A stretch of DNA of 64,000 nucleotides from Gloeomargaritales cyanobacterium VI4D9 (GCA_927797885.1 OV696605.1:2889157-2953156), one strand, 5' to 3'; positions 26,742 through 35,872 are shown, counted from the first letter of the stretch. The notes: generated by a model not told the origin, from the sequence alone. Program-made: numbers and translations.

Positions 26742-27598
26742 CTAACCTCCAATTTCATCAGGATTGATGCCTTGATTGCGTAAATACGCCGCTAACCGTT
26801 CCGCCCTCTGCCGTTCTAGGAGTAATTCCTGCTCTTTTTGTTCTAATTGTTGATAAGTTTGTTCTAGCACTTGTTCTTTTTGGATTAACTCCTGTTGAGT
26901 CTGTTCTAATTCCTGTGCCAATTCTACTGTGGTTTTGAACTGCTCGCCATTGGGATAATACACCAACAATTCATCGGGATTTAATTCAAATCGGATGCCT
27001 AACCGGGGACTCACCCACCCATTGATTTCCTCAATCACCCTTAACCGATTCCCCGCTCTTTGGTAGCCATTCAATTCAGGGCACCTCTATTAATTCATGG
27101 CTATTGAGAATGACCCCTGCATTATTGATAATTGCCAACGAGAGAATGGGGCTTCCAGACTCTCTGTGTCAGTACAAAAAACAATAAATAGAGGTTCCCT
27201 TCATTTAATTGTGGGTCATAAATATAGTATTCTTCCACCCCATACTGCTCGTAAAATTCCAATTTCTTTGCCATTTCTGATAACCGATTTCCCGGTGATA
27301 ATATCTCAAACACCACTTGTGGAGCAATGCCATTTTCTTCCCATTTCCGATAGGAACCCCGCTCCCCTTTGGAACGATTAAAGACTACCATCACATCCGG
27401 GGCAACCCGTATCTCTGGATGTCCTTCCACCGGATACCACAGCAAATCGCCCCCTACAAATACGTCTGAATTATCCCGAAATAGACATTCCAAATTCTCT
27501 TTGAATAGGACAATCCAGCGAAATTGCAGGGTATTATCCGCCATTGGTTGACCATCACTATCGGGATAAATGAGCTTGCGACTTGGGGTGAATGTCAT
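26742..27598 (-). pseudogene. Uma2 array gene 4, split by a MITE-2
   Basis: The gene is whole except for a 121-bp miniature element with its 4-bp duplication at 27079-27203. Removing it restores a 243-residue protein equal in length to gene 5, with IYDPQLNELNGYQRAGNR at the joint. As it stands translation ends inside the element after about 158 residues (ending QRVWKPHSLVGNYQ), past the catalytic strands but before the coiled coil. An internal restart at the ATG near 27074 could give the tail alone. Confidence 0.9.
27079..27199. mobile_element. MITE-2 in Uma2 array gene 4
   Basis: 121 bp from GGGCACCTCTATTAATT to AATAAATAGAGGTTCCC, flanked by TTCA (27075-27078 and 27200-27203). The empty site is present in all neighbouring paralogues. 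Confidence 0.95.
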
Positions 27599-27602
27599 CG
27601 CC

Positions 27603-28334
27603 CTAACCTCCAATTTCATCAGGATTGATGCCTTGACTGCGTAAATACGCCGCTAACCGTTCCGCCCGTTGCCGTTCTAGGAGTAATTCCTGCTCTTTTT
27701 GTTCTAATTGTTGATAAGTTTGTTCTAGCACTTGTTCTTTTTGGATTAACTCTTGTTGAGTCTGTTCTAATTCCTGTGCCAATTCTACTGTGGTTTTGAA
27801 CTGCTCGCCATTGGGATAATACACCAGCAATTCATCGGGATTTAATTCAAATCGGATGCCTAACCGGGGACTCACCCACCCATTCATTTCCTCAATCACC
27901 CTTAAGCGATTCCCCGCTCTTTGGTAGCCATTCAATTCATTTAATTGTGGGTCATAGATGTAGTATTCTTCCACCCCATACTGCTCGTAAAATTCCAATT
28001 TCTTTGCCATTTCTGATAACCGATTTCCCGGTGACAGTATCTCCAATACGACTTGGGGTGCAATGCCATTTTCTTCCCATTGCCGATAGGAACCCCGCTC
28101 CCCTTTGGGACGGTTAAAGACTACCATCACATCCGGGGCAACCCGTATCTCTGGATGCCCTTCCACCGGATACCACAGCAAATCGCCCCCCACAAATACG
28201 TCCGCATTATCCCGAAATAGACATTCCAAATTCTCTTTGAATAGGACAATCCAGCGAAATTGCAGGGTATTATCCGCCATTGGTTGACCATCACTATCGG
28301 GATAAATGAGCTTGCGACTTGGAGTTAATGTCAT
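27603..28334 (-). CDS. Uma2 array gene 5
   Basis: 243 residues. One EQTQQELIQKEQVL repeat and EQTYQQLEQKEQELLLERQR make up the coiled coil, ending GINPDEIGG. It starts MTLTPSRK; the gap to gene 4 is 4 bases and GGAGG in its last codons serves gene 4. Confidence 0.88.
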   Translation of the reverse strand: MTLTPSRKLIYPDSDGQPMADNTLQFRWIVLFKENLECLFRDNADVFVGGDLLWYPVEGHPEIRVAPDVMVVFNRPKGERGSYRQWEENGIAPQVVLEILSPGNRLSEMAKKLEFYEQYGVEEYYIYDPQLNELNGYQRAGNRLRVIEEMNGWVSPRLGIRFELNPDELLVYYPNGEQFKTTVELAQELEQTQQELIQKEQVLEQTYQQLEQKEQELLLERQRAERLAAYLRSQGINPDEIGG

Positions 28335-28339
28335 CACCC

Positions 28340-29008
28340 TCATCCTCCAATTTCATCAGGATTGATGCCTTGACTGCGTAAATACGCCGCTAACCGTTCC
28401 GCCCGTCGCCGTTCTAGGAGTAATTCCTGCTGGGTCTGTTCTAATTCTTGCGCCAATTCTACTGTGGTTTTGAACTGCTTGCCATTGGGATAATACACCA
28501 ACAATTCATCGGGATTTAATTCAAACCGGATGCCTAACCGGGGACTCACCCACCCATTGATTTCCTCAATCACCCTCAACCGATTCCCTGCTCTTTGGTA
28601 GCCATTCAATTCATTTAATTGTGGGTCGTAGATGTAGTATTCTTCCACCCCATACTGCTCGTAAAATTCCAATTTCTTTGCCATCTCTGCCAACCGATTT
28701 CCCGGTGACAGTATCTCCAATACGACTTGTGGAGCAATGCCATTTTCTTCCCATTGCCGATAGGAACCCCGCTCCCCTTTGGGACGATTAAAGACTACCA
28801 TCACATCCGGGGCAACCCGTATCTCTGGATGTCCTTCCACCGGATACCACAGCAAATCTCCCCCTACAAATACGTCGGAATTATCCCGAAATAGACATTC
28901 CAAATTCTCTTTGAATAGGACAATCCAGCGAAATTGCAGGGTATTATCCGCCATTGGTTGACCATCACTATCGGGATAAATGAGCTTGCGACTTGGAGTT
29001 AATGTCAT
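28340..29008 (-). CDS. Uma2 array gene 6
   Basis: 222 residues, a short member: the coiled coil is reduced to QELEQTQQELLLERRRAERL with no complete 14-residue repeat. Catalytic-region motifs are as in the others, with the NSDVF variant in place of NADVF. Ends GINPDEIGG over the ribosome site of gene 5. Confidence 0.87.
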   Translation of the reverse strand: MTLTPSRKLIYPDSDGQPMADNTLQFRWIVLFKENLECLFRDNSDVFVGGDLLWYPVEGHPEIRVAPDVMVVFNRPKGERGSYRQWEENGIAPQVVLEILSPGNRLAEMAKKLEFYEQYGVEEYYIYDPQLNELNGYQRAGNRLRVIEEINGWVSPRLGIRFELNPDELLVYYPNGKQFKTTVELAQELEQTQQELLLERRRAERLAAYLRSQGINPDEIGG

Positions 29009-29012
29009 CGCC

Positions 29013-29807
29013 CTAACCTCCAATTTCATCAGGATTGATGCCTTGACTGCGTAAATACGCCGCTAACCGTTCCGCCCTCTGCCGTTCTTGTTCCGCTCGC
29101 TCCATTTCTTGGTTCGCCCGTTGCTGTTCTTGATTTAATTGTTCCTGAGTCTGTTCTAGCACTTGTTCTTTTTGGATTAACTCTTGTTGAGTCTGTTCTA
29201 ATACTTGTTCTTTTTGGATTAACTCCTGTTGAGTCTGTTCTAATTCCTGTGCCAATTCTACTGTGGTTTTGAACTGCTCACCATTGGGATAATACACCAA
29301 CAATTCATCGGGATTTAATTCAAACCGGATGCCTAACCGGGGACTCACCCACCCATTGATTTCCTCAATCACCCTCAACCGATTCCCTACTCTTTGGTAG
29401 CCATTCAATTCATTTAATTGTGGGTCGTAGATGTAGTATTCTTCCACCCCATACTGCTCGTAAAATTCCAATTTCTTTGCCATCTCTGCCAACCGATTTC
29501 CCGGTGATAATATCTCAAACACCACTTGTGGAGCAATGCCATTTTCTTCCCATTGCCGATAGGAACCCCGCTCCCCTTTGGGACGATTAAAGACTACCAT
29601 CACATCCGGGGCAACCCGTATCTCTGGATGTCCTTCCACCGGATACCACAGCAAATCTCCCCCTACAAATACGTCGGAATTATCCCGAAATAGACATTCC
29701 AAATTCTCTTTGAATAGGACAATCCAGCGAAATTGCAGGGTATTATCCGCCATTGGTTGACCATCACTATCGGGATAAATGAGCTTGCGACTTGGGGTGA
29801 ATGTCAT
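29013..29807 (-). CDS. Uma2 array gene 7
   Basis: 264 residues with two 14-residue repeats, then EQTQEQLNQEQQRANQEMER. It carries the VVFEILSPGNR and NSDVF variants. Starts MTFTPSRK, ends GINPDEIGG. Confidence 0.87.
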   Translation of the reverse strand: MTFTPSRKLIYPDSDGQPMADNTLQFRWIVLFKENLECLFRDNSDVFVGGDLLWYPVEGHPEIRVAPDVMVVFNRPKGERGSYRQWEENGIAPQVVFEILSPGNRLAEMAKKLEFYEQYGVEEYYIYDPQLNELNGYQRVGNRLRVIEEINGWVSPRLGIRFELNPDELLVYYPNGEQFKTTVELAQELEQTQQELIQKEQVLEQTQQELIQKEQVLEQTQEQLNQEQQRANQEMERAEQERQRAERLAAYLRSQGINPDEIGG

Positions 29808-29811
29808 CGCC

Positions 29812-30585
29812 CTAACCTCCAATTTCATCAGGATTGACGCCTTGACTGCGTAAATACGCCGCTAACCGTTCCGCCCTCTGCCGTTCTTGTTCCGCTCGCT
29901 CCATTTCTTGGTTCGCCCGTTGCCGTTCTAGGAGTAATTCCTGCTCTTTTTGTTCTAATTGTTGATGCGTTTGTTCTAACATCTGCTCTTTTTGGATTAA
30001 CTCCTGTTGAGTTTGTTCTAATTCCTGTGCCAATTCTACTGTGGTTTTGAACTGCTCGCCATTGGGATAATACACCAGCAATTCATCGGGATTTAATTCA
30101 AACCGGATGCCTAACCGGGGACTCACCCACCCATTCATTTCCTCAATCACCCTTAACCGATTCCCCGCTCTTTGGTAGCCATTCAATTCATTTAATTGTG
30201 GGTCATAGATGTAATATTCCTCCACCCCATACTGCTCGTAAAATTCCAATTTCTTTGCCATCTCTGCCAACCGATTTCCCGGTGACAGTATCTCCAATAC
30301 GACTTGGGGTGCAATGCCATTTTCTTCCCATTGCCGATAGGAACCCCGCTCCCCTTTGGGACGATTAAAGACTACCATCACATCCGGGGCAACCCGTATC
30401 TCTGGATGCCCTTCCACCGGATACCACAGCAAATCGCCCCCTACAAATACGTCGGCATTATCCCGAAATAGGCATTCCAAATTCTCTTTGAATAGGACAA
30501 TCCAGCGAAATTGCAGGGTATTATCCGCCATTGGTTGACCATCACTATCGGGATAAATGAGCTTGCGACTTGGGGTGAATGTCAT
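29812..30585 (-). CDS. Uma2 array gene 8
   Basis: 257 residues. The tail has one repeat in the form EQTQQELIQKEQML, then EQTHQQLEQKEQELLLERQR and the QEMERAEQERQR block. The HQQ and QML variants are shared only with gene 10, at DNA level too. Ends GVNPDEIGG. Confidence 0.87.
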   Translation of the reverse strand: MTFTPSRKLIYPDSDGQPMADNTLQFRWIVLFKENLECLFRDNADVFVGGDLLWYPVEGHPEIRVAPDVMVVFNRPKGERGSYRQWEENGIAPQVVLEILSPGNRLAEMAKKLEFYEQYGVEEYYIYDPQLNELNGYQRAGNRLRVIEEMNGWVSPRLGIRFELNPDELLVYYPNGEQFKTTVELAQELEQTQQELIQKEQMLEQTHQQLEQKEQELLLERQRANQEMERAEQERQRAERLAAYLRSQGVNPDEIGG

Positions 30586-30589
30586 CGCC

Positions 30590-31237
30590 CTAACCTCCAA
30601 TTTCATCAGGATTGACGCCTTGACTGCGTAAATACGCCGCTAACCGTTCCGCCCTCTGCCGTTCTCGTTCCAATTCTTGTGCCAATTCTACTGTGGTTTT
30701 GAACTGCTCGCCATTGGGATAATACACCAACAATTCATCAGGATTTAATTCAAACCGGATGCCTAACCGGGGACTCACCCACCCATTGACTTCCTCAATC
30801 ACCCTTAACCGATTCCCCGCTCTTTGGTAGCCATTCAATTCATTTAATTGTGGGTCGTAGATGTAGTATTCTTCCACCCCATACTGCTCATAAAATTCCA
30901 ATTTCTTCGCCATCTCTGCCAACCGATTTCCCGGTGATAATATCTCAAACACCACTTGTGGAGCAATGCCATTTTCTTCCCATTGCCGATAGGAACCCCG
31001 CTCCCCTTTGGGACGGTTAAAGACTACCATCACATCCGGGGCAACCCGTATCTCTGGATGCCCTTCCACCGGATACCACAGCAAATCGCCCCCCACAAAT
31101 ACGTCCGCATTATCCCGAAATAGACATTCCAAATTCTCTTTGAATAGGACAATCCAGCGAAATTGCAGGGTATTATCCGCCATTGGTTGACCATCACTAT
31201 CGGGATAAATGAGCTTGCGACTTGGAGTTAATGTCAT
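30590..31237 (-). CDS. Uma2 array gene 9
   Basis: 215 residues, the shortest intact copy: the coiled coil is only AQELERERQRAERLAAYL. The body has the VVFEILSPGNR variant with NADVF. Ends GVNPDEIGG over the ribosome site of gene 8. Confidence 0.87.
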   Translation of the reverse strand: MTLTPSRKLIYPDSDGQPMADNTLQFRWIVLFKENLECLFRDNADVFVGGDLLWYPVEGHPEIRVAPDVMVVFNRPKGERGSYRQWEENGIAPQVVFEILSPGNRLAEMAKKLEFYEQYGVEEYYIYDPQLNELNGYQRAGNRLRVIEEVNGWVSPRLGIRFELNPDELLVYYPNGEQFKTTVELAQELERERQRAERLAAYLRSQGVNPDEIGG

Positions 31238-31242
31238 CACCC

Positions 31243-31995
31243 TCATCCTCCAATTTCATCAGGATTGACGCCTTGACTGCGTAAATACGCCGCTAACCGT
31301 TCCGCCCGTTGCCGTTCTCGTTCCGCTCGCTCCATTTCTTGGTTCGCCCGTCGCCGTTCTAGGAGTAATTCCTGCTCTTTTTGTTCTAATTGTTGATGCG
31401 TTTGTTCTAACATCTGCTCTTTTTGGATTAACTCCTGTGCCAATTCATCAGGGGTGAGTAACTTTTCCCGATTATCCAAGCGGTACAAATCCAAACGCCC
31501 CATACCCGGCTCCAACCGCAAACCCAATACCTCACTCACCGTATCTCTAATAGAACGATATACCCCACTCTCATCTAAGTAATAACCCCGCAATTGCCCC
31601 TCAATCCATTCCCCTAGCGGGTCAAATAACCAATACTCCCTGACCCCAATTTGTTCATACAACCCTTTTTTAAATCCCCAATCCATCTCCCTTGTCCCTT
31701 CGGAGGTGACTTCAATAATAATCCCCGGCGCTTGACCCTCTTCCCACAATTTATAACTGCGGCGCATCCCCGGCTCAATCCCAAAGACCACCATTACATC
31801 TGGTGCAACTCTTGCCCTGGGATTCCCCTCAATGTAATAGAAAAACTGGTCAGCAAACACCACCGCCCGTTCTCCCAAATACCGGCTCAGCATACTTAAT
31901 AAACTTAAGATTACCCACACATGGGTCTGGGTCTCGGCCAAGGGTTCCCCATCGCTATCGGGATAAATTACGGCTCGTGCTTCAGCTGTGGTCAT
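31243..31995 (-). CDS. Uma2 array gene 10 (first gene, divergent body, shared tail)
   Basis: 250 residues. The body (MTTAEARAVIYPDSDGEPLA, RVAPDVMVVFGIEPGMR, GIIIEVTSEGTREMDWGFK, YEQIGVREYWLFDP) is only distantly related to the other nine, but the tail from AQELIQKEQML to GVNPDEIGG is the array tail, nearly identical in DNA to gene 8. This is therefore a chimera. It is probably the first translated gene; the start lies 31 bases after the stop of the remnant upstream. Confidence 0.87.
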   Translation of the reverse strand: MTTAEARAVIYPDSDGEPLAETQTHVWVILSLLSMLSRYLGERAVVFADQFFYYIEGNPRARVAPDVMVVFGIEPGMRRSYKLWEEGQAPGIIIEVTSEGTREMDWGFKKGLYEQIGVREYWLFDPLGEWIEGQLRGYYLDESGVYRSIRDTVSEVLGLRLEPGMGRLDLYRLDNREKLLTPDELAQELIQKEQMLEQTHQQLEQKEQELLLERRRANQEMERAERERQRAERLAAYLRSQGVNPDEIGG

Positions 31996-32026
31996 CGGCG
32001 TTTTGTCAACTTTTATCCTAATATAA

Positions 32027-32116
32027 TCAATCGGTTAGCCCCTCCGGGTTGATACCCTGACTGCGTAAATGAGCCGCTAGCCGTTCTACTGAGTCTGTTC
32101 TAAGAGGCTGTTTAAA
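32027..32116 (-). pseudogene. Uma2 array remnant (C-terminal end of an eleventh gene)
   Basis: The reverse strand reads SVERLAAHLRSQGINPEGLTD before a stop at 32027, which is the C-terminal tail of a Uma2 protein. The rest is missing and MITE-2 (32117-32238) borders it. Confidence 0.75.
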
Positions 32117-32238
32117 GGGCACATCTATTAATTCATGACTATTGGGAATAACTCCTACGTTATTGATAATTGCCAACGAGAGAATCGGGCTTCCAAGCCT
32201 GCCGTGTAAGTACAAAAATCAATAACTAGAGGTGCCCA
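32117..32238. mobile_element. MITE-2 copy at the border of the Uma2 array
   Basis: GGGCACATCTATTAATTC to CTAGAGGTGCCC with the common interior. No matching target duplication is seen, so the flanks were rearranged after insertion. Confidence 0.85.
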
Positions 32239-32249
32239 GTAGAGACCTC

Positions 32250-32336
32250 TCTATTACTTATTAATCCGTCCCGCTTCCAAAGTTGGTTCGCCAAGTGTTG
32301 CTACTGTACCCCTTAATTACTTAATAGGCTGTAACT
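32250..32336 (+). pseudogene. IS630 transposase 3' end remnant
   Basis: The forward strand reads LINPSRFQSWFAKCCYCTP and a stop, then TAATTACTTAATAGGCTGTA. This matches the end of the IS630 transposase at 55.5 kb (NWFTKCCYCTP) with a variant terminal repeat. Confidence 0.75.
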
Positions 32337-32343
32337 CCACCAA

Positions 32344-32445
32344 TATAGCAATCCTACTCGATCGACGAACAGAAATTCCGTAGAACCATGCACAGGGGCG
32401 GTGTCCCCGCAACCCCTATTTCATTCCCGTTTGGGATTGCTATAG
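32344..32445 (-). mobile_element. MITE-1 copy (short form)
   Basis: TATAGCAATCCTACTCGATC to TTGGGATTGCTATAG, 102 bp, with the GGGGCGGTGTCCCC core. Confidence 0.82.
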
Positions 32446-32465
32446 AAAAGCAACCACGAAAGAAC

Positions 32466-33998
32466 TTAAGGTCGGCGCCAGTGTCGCCCCAAATCCGTCA
32501 GCATTTGTTCCGCCTCCAAGGGGCCCCAAGTCCCCGCCTCATACTGGGGAATGGTGCGGCCATCCGGGGGAGCGTCCCAGATATTCAACGCTGGGGTAAT
32601 CACCCGCCAGGCTTCCTCCACCTCATCCGCCCGGGTGAACAGGGTTTGGTCACCGAGTAAACAATCCAACAACAACCGCTCGTAGGCTTCCGAACTGGCC
32701 ATCCCAAAGGTTTTACCGTACTGAAAATCCATATCCACCGAGCGTGCCCGTAAATCCGGCCCTGGCATCTTCGCCTCAAACCGCAGGGAAATCCCCTCAT
32801 CCGGCTGAATCCGCAGGGTGAGCACATTGGGGTTCGCCTGTTGCGCCACGGAAGGAAAAATACTCAAGGGCGGCTCCCGAAACTGGATGGCAATTTCCGT
32901 CACTTTTTTGGGCATCCGTTTGCCGGTACGCAGGAAAAAGGGCACCCCCTGCCAGCGCCAGTTGTCCACCTGCAGGTGCATCGCCACATAGGTCGGGGTC
33001 ACGGACTGGGGATTCACCTTGGGTTCCTGGAGATAGCCCACCACCGGTTTGCCCCGCATCCACCCCGCACTGTACTGCGCCCGGACGGCGGCTTTAGACA
33101 GATTGAACCCTTGATAAGCCAAGCGGGTCGCCTGGAGAACCTTCACCTTTTCGTTGCGAATGCTATCGGCAGTCAGGGAACTGGGGGGTTCCATCGTAGT
33201 CAAGCATAACAATTGCATCACATGATTTTGCACCATATCCCGCAGGGCACCGGCACTTTCGTAATAGCCCGCCCGGTCTTCTAAGCCCACGGTTTCGGCT
33301 ACGGTAATCTGCACATGATCCACAAATTGCCGGTTCCACAGGGGTTCAAAAATAGCATTGGCAAAGCGGAAAACCAACAGATTTTGTACCGTTTCCTTGC
33401 CCAGGTAATGGTCAATCCGATAGACCTGTTCCTCGCGACAGACCTCCCGTACCACCCGGTTGAGTACCTGCGCCGTTGCCAGGGTGCGGCCAAAGGGTTT
33501 TTCGATCACCAGCCGTTGTTTGCGGGGGTTTTGCAACAGACCTGCCTGCCCCAACTGGCGGATCGCCTCCGGGAAAAAATTGGGGGACACGGCTAAATAG
33601 TAGGCTTGATTGCCACGGGTGGGGCGTTGGGTTTCTAATTCCTGGATCAACTGCGCCAATGCCTGGTAGCTGGCGGGATTGTCCATGTCCCCAGCGTGGT
33701 AGAACAAGCCCTGGGCAAACTCTTCCCAGAGGGCAGGGGTGTCAATGCCGCCCCCGAATTGCTCCACCCCCTCCCGCATCTGTTCCCGGAAGTAATCATG
33801 GCTCCAGGGGCGACGGGCAAACCCGATGATGGTAGTTTCTGGGGCTAAACGTCGCTGCAAGCGTAGTTTGTACAATGCGGGTACCAATTTCCGTTGGGTC
33901 AGGTCCCCGGATGCCCCAAAAATGACAATGGTAAAGGGTTCCGGTAGGCGTTCCTGCTGTAGCCCGACCCGCAGTGGATTTTCCCGTAAAGAAACCAT
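32466..33998 (-). CDS. zwf: Glucose-6-phosphate 1-dehydrogenase Zwf
   Basis: This 510-residue enzyme oxidises glucose 6-phosphate with NADP+, the entry to the oxidative pentose phosphate pathway that supplies NADPH in the dark. The Rossmann motif [16 protein letters not shown] is at about residues 29-44. The active site [13 protein letters not shown] is intact (His and Lys present). Many cyanobacteria have opcA behind zwf; here it does not follow, the downstream side being repeats. Confidence 0.97.
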   Translation of the reverse strand: MVSLRENPLRVGLQQERLPEPFTIVIFGASGDLTQRKLVPALYKLRLQRRLAPETTIIGFARRPWSHDYFREQMREGVEQFGGGIDTPALWEEFAQGLFYHAGDMDNPASYQALAQLIQELETQRPTRGNQAYYLAVSPNFFPEAIRQLGQAGLLQNPRKQRLVIEKPFGRTLATAQVLNRVVREVCREEQVYRIDHYLGKETVQNLLVFRFANAIFEPLWNRQFVDHVQITVAETVGLEDRAGYYESAGALRDMVQNHVMQLLCLTTMEPPSSLTADSIRNEKVKVLQATRLAYQGFNLSKAAVRAQYSAGWMRGKPVVGYLQEPKVNPQSVTPTYVAMHLQVDNWRWQGVPFFLRTGKRMPKKVTEIAIQFREPPLSIFPSVAQQANPNVLTLRIQPDEGISLRFEAKMPGPDLRARSVDMDFQYGKTFGMASSEAYERLLLDCLLGDQTLFTRADEVEEAWRVITPALNIWDAPPDGRTIPQYEAGTWGPLEAEQMLTDLGRHWRRP

Positions 33999-34137
33999 AA
34001 ATTAACCCCTATGTCCTGGCATTAGCCTAAACCAGGCAGAGACACTGGCGGCGAGATTACAGAAAATCTCAAGGTGCGGTTGGGTATGCCACAATGGGCG
34101 GTGTGGGTGCGTCTTGGGGTTCCTTTGACCCGCTACT

Positions 34138-34914
34138 ATGTTCCAGAAAGGTTTTTTACCCCCATGCCTCCGCAGCCGGTTGACGGCTCCCCTCCTGTGG
34201 TGCTTCCTGGCTTCCGGGTTAGCCCATACGGGTTTGTGGTATTGGATGCGGTCGTTTGACCCCCTGCCGGAACCCCCAGTGCCGTTGCCCGCCCCGATTG
34301 AGGTGAGTTTTGTAGAATCTACGCCTGCCGCCCCGATTCGTCCCACCCCACCCTTGGGTAACCCCTTGCCTCCCCCGCCCCCGGTGGGGAATGTGCCGCC
34401 AGTTGCCAACTTGCCGCCTGTGCCGCCACCGCCGGATTTTGCTAAGCTGGTTCCCACCAAGCCGACCCCCCGACCGCAACCCCGCACGGAGGCGACCCCT
34501 ACCCCGCTCCCCCTGCCGCCGCCGGTGGATACGCCCACCCTCCCCCAGGAAGCCTTTGACCCCGCCAACACCAGCACTGCGGATGGTTTGGGCAATCTCA
34601 GCCGTTGGATTGCCAGCCTGCAACCGGACTTGACCCGTTCTCCCAAAGTACTGCGACTGACCAGCAATCTACCGCCCCGGGGCTGTCCTTGGGCGAAAGC
34701 TGGACCAGCGGTATTTGGGGTGGTGGTCAATCCCCAGGGGCAAATCGAGGGCACCCCGGAACTGCTCCGTTCGGCGGGCTATGCCACCCTTAACAAACAG
34801 GCTCGCCAGATGGTGGTGGCTCATTCCTTTGGGGAACAGGCCGCTGAAACAGTCCAGGCGGTGATGGTCGAAGTCGCATGGGAGAATGGGTGCCTTCAAG
34901 AGCCTGGCGGTTAG
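34138..34914 (+). CDS. TonB-like protein
   Basis: 258 residues. A short basic start and one membrane helix (APLLWCFLASGLAHTGLWYW) are followed by a long Pro-rich stretch (about 40-145, with PPLGNPLPPPPPVGN) that could span the periplasm. The C-terminal domain (VFGVVVNPQGQIEGTPELLRSAGYATLNKQA) matches TonB C-terminal folds. It may energise outer-membrane receptors; no exbBD or receptor lies nearby, so the partner is unknown. Confidence 0.8.
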   Translation: MFQKGFLPPCLRSRLTAPLLWCFLASGLAHTGLWYWMRSFDPLPEPPVPLPAPIEVSFVESTPAAPIRPTPPLGNPLPPPPPVGNVPPVANLPPVPPPPDFAKLVPTKPTPRPQPRTEATPTPLPLPPPVDTPTLPQEAFDPANTSTADGLGNLSRWIASLQPDLTRSPKVLRLTSNLPPRGCPWAKAGPAVFGVVVNPQGQIEGTPELLRSAGYATLNKQARQMVVAHSFGEQAAETVQAVMVEVAWENGCLQEPGG

Positions 34915-34960
34915 GGGTTGCGCAGAAAAGTCAAGCCAATTGATAATTGAATAGGATTGT

Positions 34961-35079
34961 TACAGCCTATTAAGGGATTACGGGATACGGTTGTAAACCC
35001 GCTTGCCCTAATTGGCTCTTTGAAGTCAGACCTTGAAAACCCGATATTTTTGTATCCTTTAATTTGTGGATAGGCTGTA
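34961..35079. mobile_element. MITE-4 variant with CAGCCTATT ends
   Basis: TACAGCCTATTAAGGGATTA to GTGGATAGGCTGTA, flanked by TA. It keeps GGGATACGG and TTTTTGTATCCTTTAATT of MITE-4. Behind it, at 35091-35111, AATCATACACAGATTCAGCA is a fragment of the family-6 end. Confidence 0.8.
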
Positions 35080-35122
35080 AGAGTTTCCGTAATCATACAC
35101 AGATTCAGCAAGGTCTAAATTT

Positions 35123-35755
35123 TTAGGAGCGAGGGCGTACCAAATAACCGCATTGGTGTTCCCCATCCACAATCCAATGGGTGCGCTCGACGGTACAATC
35201 CGGCAGGGCAGTGGCAAAAAGTTCTAGCTCGTGGTCACATACCCCGGGAAAGGTCTCGGCAACGGCGGCAATGGCACAGGTATGCTCTGTAACTACAAAC
35301 CCCTTGGGCGTGACCTGGGACTCTGCCATATACCCCTCGGAACGGCGCAACTGCACCAACCGTTCGATTCGGCTGGCTAAATCCCCCTGCCCCAGAGCTT
35401 CCCGGTAAGCCATCGCTTTCGATTGCCATTGGTGCGCCAAAATTTTCCCCAACTGCTCCCGCCCCAGGGTTTGATGCAAGGTTGCCAACAAATCCACCGC
35501 AAACTCCCCATAGCGATTGGGAAACTGCGCCCGTCCCTGGCGACTGAGGGTGTACCGGTGTTGGGGTCGTCCCATGCTTCCCCCCTGCGCCACGTGCTGA
35601 ATCAAACCTTCCTGCTCCAAATCCTTCAAATGCCTGCGAATCGCCTGGGGCGTGACCTGCAAAACATCCGCTAATTCCTGAGCCGTGGCTTGCCCCCGCC
35701 GCAACAATTGCAGTAAAATGTCACCTTTAGTGGATGCTTGCTCAATCCGAACCAC
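35123..35755 (-). CDS. sufR: Transcriptional repressor SufR
   Basis: This 210-residue DeoR-type winged-helix repressor of Fe-S cluster assembly genes has its helix-turn-helix at about 21-45 (TAQELADVLQVTPQAIRRHL). Four C-terminal Cys in CAIAAV, FPGVCDHE, LPDCTVE and HQCGYLV can bind a 4Fe-4S cluster; holo-SufR represses. It is divergent from sufB as in other cyanobacteria, so the shared region carries its operator. Confidence 0.95.
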   Translation of the reverse strand: MVRIEQASTKGDILLQLLRRGQATAQELADVLQVTPQAIRRHLKDLEQEGLIQHVAQGGSMGRPQHRYTLSRQGRAQFPNRYGEFAVDLLATLHQTLGREQLGKILAHQWQSKAMAYREALGQGDLASRIERLVQLRRSEGYMAESQVTPKGFVVTEHTCAIAAVAETFPGVCDHELELFATALPDCTVERTHWIVDGEHQCGYLVRPRS

Positions 35756-35858
35756 AGAACCACCCCCGGTTGAGGTATAAAACGGGGAAACTAATTTTAT
35801 TCTAAAGCAACTTTGACAAGGCGCAAGTTGTAAAACTATCCTATAATCAGAACTAAAG

Positions 35859-35872
35859 CAACACCAACGTTG
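35859..35872. promoter_or_regulatory. SufR operator (CAAC-N6-GTTG)
   Basis: CAACACCAACGTTG in the sufR-sufB intergenic region is an exact CAAC-N6-GTTG inverted repeat, the SufR site described in Synechocystis. It lies 11 bases downstream of a TATAAT (35842-35847), where bound repressor would block sufB transcription. Confidence 0.72.

Noticed and set aside
25985-31190. Recurring 60-residue forward reading frames opposite the Uma2 genes (all beginning MGRLKTTITSGATR or close to it)
   Set aside because: They are the antisense of a conserved Uma2 region repeated in each copy; no ribosome site, and conservation is explained by the real strand.
24326-32116. CRISPR array or phage tail repeats as source of the regular 42-bp repeats
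   Set aside because: The repeats are in-frame coding heptads without spacers and lie within each gene tail.
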